A stretch of DNA of 64,000 nucleotides. Origin: Bianquea renquensis (GTDB taxonomy: Bacteria; Bacillota; Clostridia; Lachnospirales; Bianqueaceae). The notes beneath the pieces were generated by a model that saw only the letters and a list, made by a program, of their open reading frames with translations, did not search any database and was not told the origin of the DNA. The DNA is taken from positions 27,318-91,317 of the forward strand of contig NZ_JACRSQ010000015.1 in assembly GCF_014384895.1 (NCBI RefSeq). The letters are read 5' to 3'. This document shows positions 58,620-64,000 of the stretch, in pieces. Both the position numbers and the translations under genes were made by a program. Each line of letters starts with the position of its first letter. Within the stretch, counting starts at the first letter, position 1.

Positions 58620-61529
58620 ATGACAATACCCGGATATACCCTGATGGAACAGCAGACGATTGAGGAGCTGCGGGCAGAAGGATTTGTTTTTTTACATGAA
58701 AAGAGCGGTGCTCGAATTTTTTATTTATCGAACCCGGCGGATGACAATAAGGTGTTTTCCATCGCCTTTCGCACGCCTCCGGAGGATGATGCGGGCACGC
58801 CCCATATACTGGAACACAGTGTGCTGTGCGGTTCCCGTAAGTTTCCGCTGAAAGACCCTTTCATCGAGTTGGCCAAGGGATCTCTCAATACATTTTTAAA
58901 TGCCATGACATTCCCGGACAAAACAATGTATCCCATCGCCAGCCGAAACGGACGGGATTTTATGAATCTCGTCGATGTATATTTGGATGCGGTTTTGTAT
59001 CCGAATATCTATCAGGAACCGAAGATTATGAAACAAGAGGGTTGGCATTACGAGCTTATGTCAGAGGAGGAGGCAATCACCTATAAGGGCGTTGTCTATA
59101 ATGAGATGAAGGGAGCTTTTTCCTCCCCGGAACAGGTCTTGTATCGCAAGGTTCAACAGGCGCTATTTCCCAATACACCGTATGGGGCGGAATCCGGCGG
59201 AGATCCGGACTTCATTCCAGACTTGACACAGGAAAAGTTTCTCGCCTTCCATTCCAAGTATTATCATCCCTCTAACAGCTATATCTATTTCTATGGGGAT
59301 GGAGATATGATAGAACACTTGACGTGGCTGGACCGGGAGTACTTGCAGCACTTTGAAAAATGTACTGTTGAATCTGCCATTCCGGAGCAGCCTCCCTTTC
59401 CCCAGATGCTGGACATTGTAGAATACTACCCCCTGTCCGCCAATGAAAAGGATTTCCAAAAGACGTACCTGAGCTATAATGTAGTGCTGGGAAAGGTTAC
59501 AGATCCCATGCTGTATTATACGCTGGATATGCTAGAATATATGCTCCTTGAGGCCCAGGGTGCTCCGCTTAAAAAAGCGCTCCTAGATGCCAAGGTCGGA
59601 AAGGATGTATTTGGATATACAGACAACAGCATTTTGCAGCCGATGTTCGGAATTGTGGCTAAGAACGCGGAGGGCAGCCAAAAGAAACACTTTGTTGCCG
59701 TCATCGAAGATACGCTGAAATCTTTGGCACAGGAGGGGATTCCAAGGCGGCTAGTGGAGGGGGCGCTGAACCGATTTGAATTCAAGCTCCGCGAAGGCGA
59801 TTACGGCACGACACCGACTGGCCTAATCTACGGCATTTCCTGTATGGACAGCTGGCTCCACGGGGAAAGCCCAATGCTCCTTTTACAGTATGATTCTGTC
59901 TTTAAGACAATCCGCAGCCGCGCCGCGGAAGGATATTTTGAAGAGTTCATTGGGAGGTATCTGCTGGGCAACCCTCACGGTGCCATTGTAACGCTTGCGC
60001 CAGAAAAAGGCTTGTCAAGCCGGAGAGACGAGGAGACGCGGCAAAAGTTGGAGGCCTATAAACGGTCTCTTTCGGAACAAGAGATTCAGTCTCTAATTCA
60101 AGAGACAAAGGACCTTGAGGAATACCAAACCAGCGCCGAGTCGAGGGAAGCTTTGGAATCGGTTCCTCAGCTGAGCATAGAGGATATTGAACCAAAGCAG
60201 GAGACGTTCCAGGCGGACGAAGACTCTCTGTGTGGAAGACCACTTCTCTGGTATCATGACTTCACGAATCAGATTGCGTATGTCAAATTTTATTTTGATA
60301 TGAGCCGAATTCCAGAAGAACTGCTGCCTTATGTAGGGTTTCTGACAGCGGTGTTGGGAAGCGTATCCACGGACCGATATAGCTATGAGGAGCTCAACAA
60401 TGAAATCAATATCCACACCGGAGGAATTGGGGAGAGTCTATCCATCATCGAGCCGGTGAAGAATGAGGACGCGTATCAGCCCTATTTTAAGGTCATTGCC
60501 AAATGTTTTTATCATGAGCTAATGCCAATGATTGAATTAGTGGAGGAGATTCTGCTTCGGTCCCATCTGAAGGATCGGGAGCGGTTGGAGGAAATCCTTT
60601 CGGAAACCTGCTCCCGTATGGAAATGTACATGATGGATTCTGGCAATGCAGTTGCCTCCGCCAGGGCGATGTCCTATTTTGCCCCCACCTATGCATTTCA
60701 AGAAAAGACCCAGGGCGTGGACTACTTTTTCTTTTTGAAGGAACTGGAGGGGGACCTCGAGAATCGTTTTGACGATCTGTGTGCAAACCTGGAGTTGGTC
60801 TGCCAAATGTTGTTTCGTCGAGACAATATAACGTTTATGGCGGCTTGCGAGGGAGAAGCGGATGGGGCGGTGCGCGATTGCATGGAGCATCTGTTAAAGA
60901 AATTACCGGAGGGCCGTTTAAAAGCGGAGTTGTCAGAGCCTCTCTTTGTTCGCCCAATCAAAAAGAACGAGGGATTGATGACACCTGGAAAAGTCCAATT
61001 TGTCGCGAAAGCGGGGCGGTTCCACCAAGAGTTTTCTGGCGCTATGCTCGTTCTGCGGAATCTGTTGAGTCTGGATTACCTCTGGAACAAAGTGAGAGTG
61101 TTGGGAGGCGCATATGGATGCATGGACGCCATCTACCGCAGTGGACGCCTCTATTTCGTATCCTACCGAGATCCCAATCTGACCTCCACGCTATCTGTGT
61201 TCGACAGAGCAGCAGAGTATGTGGAAACATTCGATTGTAACCAGCGGGAGATGGATAAGTATATCATTGGGACGATCAGCCGTCTGGATGTGCCATTAAA
61301 TGCTGCGATGAAGGCTGCGGCAGCTTTTGAGCGCCACCTCAGCGGCTTAACGGATGCGATGCTGCAAACCTTGCGGGACGAAGTTCTGGCGGTAACCCCC
61401 GAGGATATTCGCAGAACCGCTGTTGCGGTCCGGGAGGCTATGGGAGAGAATTGTATCTGCGTGCAGGGTGGAGAGAGCGTGTTAGAGAAAAATAAGGATC
61501 TGTTCGGACAGCTTCTGCAATTGCTATAA
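58620..61529 (+). CDS. M16C family zinc metallopeptidase (presequence-protease-like)
   Basis: A 969-aa insulinase-type protease. The inverted zinc motif HXXEH is His62-Ile-Leu-Glu-His66, with VYNEMKGAFSSPE carrying the distal Glu. Two homologous halves with a long hairpin linker match the M16C plan. It is cytoplasmic and likely degrades peptides. ATG at 58620 has gaaagg nine bases before it; an ATG at 58611 touches that site. Confidence 0.93.
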   Translation: MTIPGYTLMEQQTIEELRAEGFVFLHEKSGARIFYLSNPADDNKVFSIAFRTPPEDDAGTPHILEHSVLCGSRKFPLKDPFIELAKGSLNTFLNAMTFPDKTMYPIASRNGRDFMNLVDVYLDAVLYPNIYQEPKIMKQEGWHYELMSEEEAITYKGVVYNEMKGAFSSPEQVLYRKVQQALFPNTPYGAESGGDPDFIPDLTQEKFLAFHSKYYHPSNSYIYFYGDGDMIEHLTWLDREYLQHFEKCTVESAIPEQPPFPQMLDIVEYYPLSANEKDFQKTYLSYNVVLGKVTDPMLYYTLDMLEYMLLEAQGAPLKKALLDAKVGKDVFGYTDNSILQPMFGIVAKNAEGSQKKHFVAVIEDTLKSLAQEGIPRRLVEGALNRFEFKLREGDYGTTPTGLIYGISCMDSWLHGESPMLLLQYDSVFKTIRSRAAEGYFEEFIGRYLLGNPHGAIVTLAPEKGLSSRRDEETRQKLEAYKRSLSEQEIQSLIQETKDLEEYQTSAESREALESVPQLSIEDIEPKQETFQADEDSLCGRPLLWYHDFTNQIAYVKFYFDMSRIPEELLPYVGFLTAVLGSVSTDRYSYEELNNEINIHTGGIGESLSIIEPVKNEDAYQPYFKVIAKCFYHELMPMIELVEEILLRSHLKDRERLEEILSETCSRMEMYMMDSGNAVASARAMSYFAPTYAFQEKTQGVDYFFFLKELEGDLENRFDDLCANLELVCQMLFRRDNITFMAACEGEADGAVRDCMEHLLKKLPEGRLKAELSEPLFVRPIKKNEGLMTPGKVQFVAKAGRFHQEFSGAMLVLRNLLSLDYLWNKVRVLGGAYGCMDAIYRSGRLYFVSYRDPNLTSTLSVFDRAAEYVETFDCNQREMDKYIIGTISRLDVPLNAAMKAAAAFERHLSGLTDAMLQTLRDEVLAVTPEDIRRTAVAVREAMGENCICVQGGESVLEKNKDLFGQLLQLL

Positions 61530-61548
61530 AATTAACTAGGAGATGCAT

Positions 61549-62442
61549 ATGAAGAAATCAGGATTTGTTTCCATTATCGGCCGTCCCAATGTAGGGAAAT
61601 CGACACTGCTAAACCAATTTTTGGGGGAGAAGCTTGCGATCACTTCCAACAAGCCACAGACGACCCGCAATCGGATTCAAGGAATATATACCAACGAAAA
61701 AGGGCAGATCGTGTTTATCGATACGCCGGGAATCCACAAGCCGTCTCATAAATTGGGGGAATACATGGTCAAAGCGGCGAGCACGACCATAGGTGACGTG
61801 GATCTGATTTTATTGCTTGTGGAGCCGAGGAGGCCGGGCAAGGAGGATCTGATGATCATTGACCAAGTCAAAAAAGTAGGTGCGGATACGTTTCTGATTA
61901 TCAATAAAATCGATACGATCCCGAAAGTCAATTTGTTGGAGTGCATCAATACCTACAAAGACCTGTATTCATTTCAGGAGATTGTTCCAATTTGTGCGTT
62001 TAAAGGAGATGGCGTCAGAGAACTTCAGGATTTGATCTTTGCGTATCTGCCGGAGGGGCCAGGATTTTTCCCGGATGATATGATAACGGATCAGCCGGAG
62101 CGGCAGCTGGTGGCGGAGTACATCCGAGAAAAAGCTCTGTATGTGCTGGACCAAGAGATTCCCCATGGGATTGCGGTGGTGATCGATACGTTTGCAGAGA
62201 GAGAAGACAAAGCGATCGTGGATATCAATGCGACGATAATCTGTGAAAAGGAATCTCATAAGCCTATCATCATCGGAAAACAGGGCGCGACCATCCGTGA
62301 AATCGGCTCTCAGGCCAGGCGGGAGATTGAGCGCCTGCTGGGAATGCAAGTCAATTTGAAATTGTGGGTTAAGGTGAAAGAGCGGTGGCGCGATAGCGAG
62401 TTTCTGGTAAAAAATTTCGGTTTTGACAAAAAAGAACTTTGA
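61549..62442 (+). CDS. era: GTPase Era
   Basis: A 297-aa Era: G1 GRPNVGKS (11-18), G3 DTPG, G4 NKID, and the C-terminal KH domain (KPIIIGKQGATIREIGSQARREIERLLGMQVNLKLWVKVKERWRDSE). It assists 30S maturation by binding the 3' end of 16S rRNA. ATG at 61549 has taggag at six bases. Confidence 0.97.
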   Translation: MKKSGFVSIIGRPNVGKSTLLNQFLGEKLAITSNKPQTTRNRIQGIYTNEKGQIVFIDTPGIHKPSHKLGEYMVKAASTTIGDVDLILLLVEPRRPGKEDLMIIDQVKKVGADTFLIINKIDTIPKVNLLECINTYKDLYSFQEIVPICAFKGDGVRELQDLIFAYLPEGPGFFPDDMITDQPERQLVAEYIREKALYVLDQEIPHGIAVVIDTFAEREDKAIVDINATIICEKESHKPIIIGKQGATIREIGSQARREIERLLGMQVNLKLWVKVKERWRDSEFLVKNFGFDKKEL

Positions 62443-62449
62443 TGGGAAG

Positions 62450-62507
62450 AAAAAGGCCTTGACATTTTTTCGGTTGATGTTCAAATCAATGTCAAGGCTT
62501 TTTCAAA
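62450..62507 (+). terminator. Terminator after era
   Basis: Near-perfect stem (62450-62466 with 62488-62503, containing ccttgacatt and aatgtcaagg), a longer loop and TTTTT at the end. Confidence 0.75.
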
Positions 62508-62592
62508 TAAATTTTCCGGTGAGTTGTTCCAGTATAAATTTATAGCCCAGAGACACAATAAGTTTATCCTATTGGTCAGGGGGCGACGTTTG

Positions 62593-62781
62593 ATGTTAGA
62601 GCAAGTTTTATGGAATATATTTGAAAAATCAGGGGATGTAGAGGCCTATTTGGCCTGGAAAGATTTTGAAGAATATAGCGAGATTGAAACGTCCACACAA
62701 GAGAAAGGAACCGAGTATGGGAAAGACCATCAAAGTGAGGGGCATTATCATTGGGGAGATGCCCATGGGGGAACAGGATAA
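62593..62781 (+). CDS. yqzL: YqzL-like small protein
   Basis: 62 aa starting MLEQVLWNIFEKSGDVEAYLAWKDFEEY, which matches the short YqzL family found between era and recO in Firmicutes. The C-terminal 20 residues are unlike the family and overlap recO in another frame, so the real product may be conserved only in the first 30 residues. Function unknown. Confidence 0.72.
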   Translation: MLEQVLWNIFEKSGDVEAYLAWKDFEEYSEIETSTQEKGTEYGKDHQSEGHYHWGDAHGGTG

Positions 62782-63475
62782 GCGGGTGACAATCTTGACA
62801 AAGGAAGGCGGTAAACTCCAAGCGATTGCCAAAGGGGCGAAATCCTCCCGAGGAAAGTTGAGCGGATCAACGCAATTATTTTATTACGGAGATTTTCTGC
62901 TGGATAAGGGACGAACCTTTTATTATATTCGAGAAGTGCAGATACTGGAGAGCTTTTATTCTATACGTCAGGATTTTCTAAAAGTATCCTACGGTGCTTT
63001 TATGCTGGAGACTGCCACTGTATTGTCACTGGATGGTCAGGAAAATCGAGACCTCCTCTTTCTGTTGCTAAAGGGACTTATGGCATTAAAAGCAGAGGGG
63101 CAGGATGATCAGACAATCGCCATGACCTTTGCAATGCGAAGCGTTAGCGACAATGGATTTCGACCACAAATCGATCACTGTGACATGTGTGGACGGCCTG
63201 TGGACGAGGGTTCTGCATGGGCCTTTATCATTGGCCGTGGGGCTTTGATTTGTCCAGACTGCCAAAGGAAAACACAGGAGTACGGTAAGAGGGTATCCGC
63301 AACAGTCCTCCGAGCGCTTAAGTACATTGTCACTTCGCCAGTTGACAGGGTATATCGCTTTGCGATATTACCGGAGTTCGGTCAGGAACTTGCCAGCCTG
63401 GTAGAGGAATATGTTGTCACGCATACCGGGCAAAACTACGCAAGTCTTAATTTTATGAAAAAAAATCTACTTTGA
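62717..63475 (+). CDS. recO: DNA repair protein RecO
   Basis: 252 aa from ATG 62717 (aaagga upstream): OB domain (VRGIIIGEMPMGEQDKRVTILTKEGGKLQAIAKGAKSSRGKLSG), a helical core and a zinc site CDMCGRP...LICPDC. RecO loads RecA on single-stranded DNA with RecR. Its 5' end lies within yqzL. Confidence 0.94.
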   Translation: MGKTIKVRGIIIGEMPMGEQDKRVTILTKEGGKLQAIAKGAKSSRGKLSGSTQLFYYGDFLLDKGRTFYYIREVQILESFYSIRQDFLKVSYGAFMLETATVLSLDGQENRDLLFLLLKGLMALKAEGQDDQTIAMTFAMRSVSDNGFRPQIDHCDMCGRPVDEGSAWAFIIGRGALICPDCQRKTQEYGKRVSATVLRALKYIVTSPVDRVYRFAILPEFGQELASLVEEYVVTHTGQNYASLNFMKKNLL

Positions 63476-63497
63476 TATTGATAAATTAAATAATAAG

Positions 63498-63544
63498 AAA
63501 AGAGAGCGTTTTGTTTTTTATAACATATGCGCTCTCTTTTTTTT
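63498..63544 (+). terminator. Terminator after recO
   Basis: An 11-bp stem (aaaagagagcg with cgctctctttt), a 21-base loop, and a run of eight or more T. Confidence 0.9.
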
Positions 63545-63549
63545 CATAT

Positions 63550-63567
63550 AGTATAACACTTTACGAA
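63550..63567. repeat. Left copy of 18-bp inverted repeat
   Basis: agtataacactttacgaa, the exact reverse complement of 63883-63900. Confidence 0.85.
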
Positions 63568-63870
63568 AATCACTTTAAATATATTAATTTCAGAAGGAAA
63601 CCTAAATATCTGACGGAAATATTGACAACAAATAATTTTTAATGCTCTATTCAATATATAATCACTGGCAGTTTGTATATTTTTCTATTGACCAGAATAG
63701 AAATAAATTGGTTTATCAATTTTGAAGATAGGGCATTTAGTATAAACAAAAGAATAACAAATTGTATATAAGTTAAGGATATATCAATGTTTTTATGACA
63801 TTTTTTGTTACAAATCAATTGTATACTAATTTTGATATAAAAAAATACACAAAAAAAGCAAAGATTTTTC

Positions 63871-63900
63871 TTGACATTTTCATTCGTAAAGTGTTATACT
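63871..63900 (+). promoter_or_regulatory. Sigma-A promoter for the next gene
   Basis: TTGACA (63871-63876), 18-bp spacer, TATACT (63895-63900). The -10 and part of the spacer form the right copy of the 18-bp inverted repeat. Confidence 0.72.
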
Positions 63901-63990
63901 TTATGCAAAATCAAAGGGCACAAATTGTAAAAAAGAACAAACCCGAGTTCGTGCAGAGTGCCGAAAACAAAGAGAGAAGGGGTTGGTCAA

Positions 63991-64000
63991 ATGCCAGGTA
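63991..64000 (+). CDS. Start of the next gene (partial)
   Basis: ATG at 63991 after agagaagggg; only Met-Pro-Gly is visible, so it cannot be identified. Confidence 0.5.

Larger units (their letters stand above)
63476..63990. other. AT-rich region after recO
   Basis: A terminator (63498-63544), then about 330 bases of AT-rich sequence bracketed by an 18-bp perfect inverted repeat (63550-63567 and 63883-63900), then a promoter and leader. No gene is seen. Confidence 0.65.

Noticed and set aside
1..64000. Search for tRNA, rRNA, tmRNA or known riboswitches
   Set aside because: No cloverleaf or conserved riboswitch core was recognised by eye in any intergenic region; a covariance-model search would be needed to exclude them.

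Overview
The window is a chromosomal segment of an anaerobic, spore-forming member of the Clostridia (Lachnospirales-like by gene order; species not identifiable). Evidence is the presence of spo0A, spoIVB, the eight-gene spoIIIA operon and cotJABC, the familiar clostridial order efp - spoIIIAA-AH - asp23 - nusB - xseAB - ispA - dxs - tlyA - nadK - argR - recN - spoIVB - spo0A, strong Shine-Dalgarno sites, and GTG/TTG starts on several key genes.

Layout. 1-320: the 3' end of thiI. 367-4192: a small sugar-metabolism cluster (two Gfo/Idh/MocA dehydrogenases, two TIM-barrel isomerase/epimerases) with a divergent AraC regulator, followed by an OmpR-type two-component pair (to 7217). 7344-8483: the spore-coat operon cotJA-cotJB-cotJC, in which cotJC stops halfway. 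8453-15020: a 6,568-bp intervening element. 15021-15390: the rest of cotJC. 15787-20637: a giant thioester/CnaB surface adhesin. 20735-22165: corA and a HutP-family gene (minus strand). 22484-26459: yqeG, aroE, a fused aroK-aroQ, efp, dapA. 26676-31945: spoIIIAA-AH. 32045-43554: housekeeping genes up to spo0A. 43912-49503: flavoprotein, proB, a fused 5-formyl-THF cyclo-ligase/ProA, ruvAB. 49525-57854: zapA, U32 peptidase, a SEDS/PBP pair and a two-headed cell-wall hydrolase. 58129-63475: Nudix, M16C peptidase, era, yqzL, recO. The last 500 bp are an AT-rich leader for a gene that begins at the window edge.

The main discovery is the interruption of cotJC, the di-manganese catalase-like spore coat gene. 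Its two halves are separated by an element that encodes a large serine recombinase and is bounded by a 13-bp direct repeat (8440-8452 and 15008-15020). Joining across one repeat copy restores, in frame, a 573-nt gene for a 190-aa CotJC with all expected metal ligands; the repeat lies on the codons of the ligand motif EELAH. The recombinase is the third gene of an apparent operon with a HepT/MntA toxin-antitoxin pair. Upstream of that operon is a sequence resembling a sigma-E (mother-cell) promoter with a perfect -10 CATACATT. This is the architecture of skin/sigK-type developmentally excised elements, here with cotJC as target. The element also carries an XRE regulator, an orphan winged-helix protein, a small 61-aa ORF, and decayed phage-lysin and IS1182 remnants.

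Other notable points: CotJA carries five perfect 11-residue Cys-Gly-Cys-Gly repeats; two gene fusions (AroK-AroQ, 5-FCL-ProA) each keep an internal ribosome site; a possible pseudoknot leader precedes the BaiN-like flavoprotein; and an 18-bp perfect inverted repeat brackets the terminal AT-rich region.
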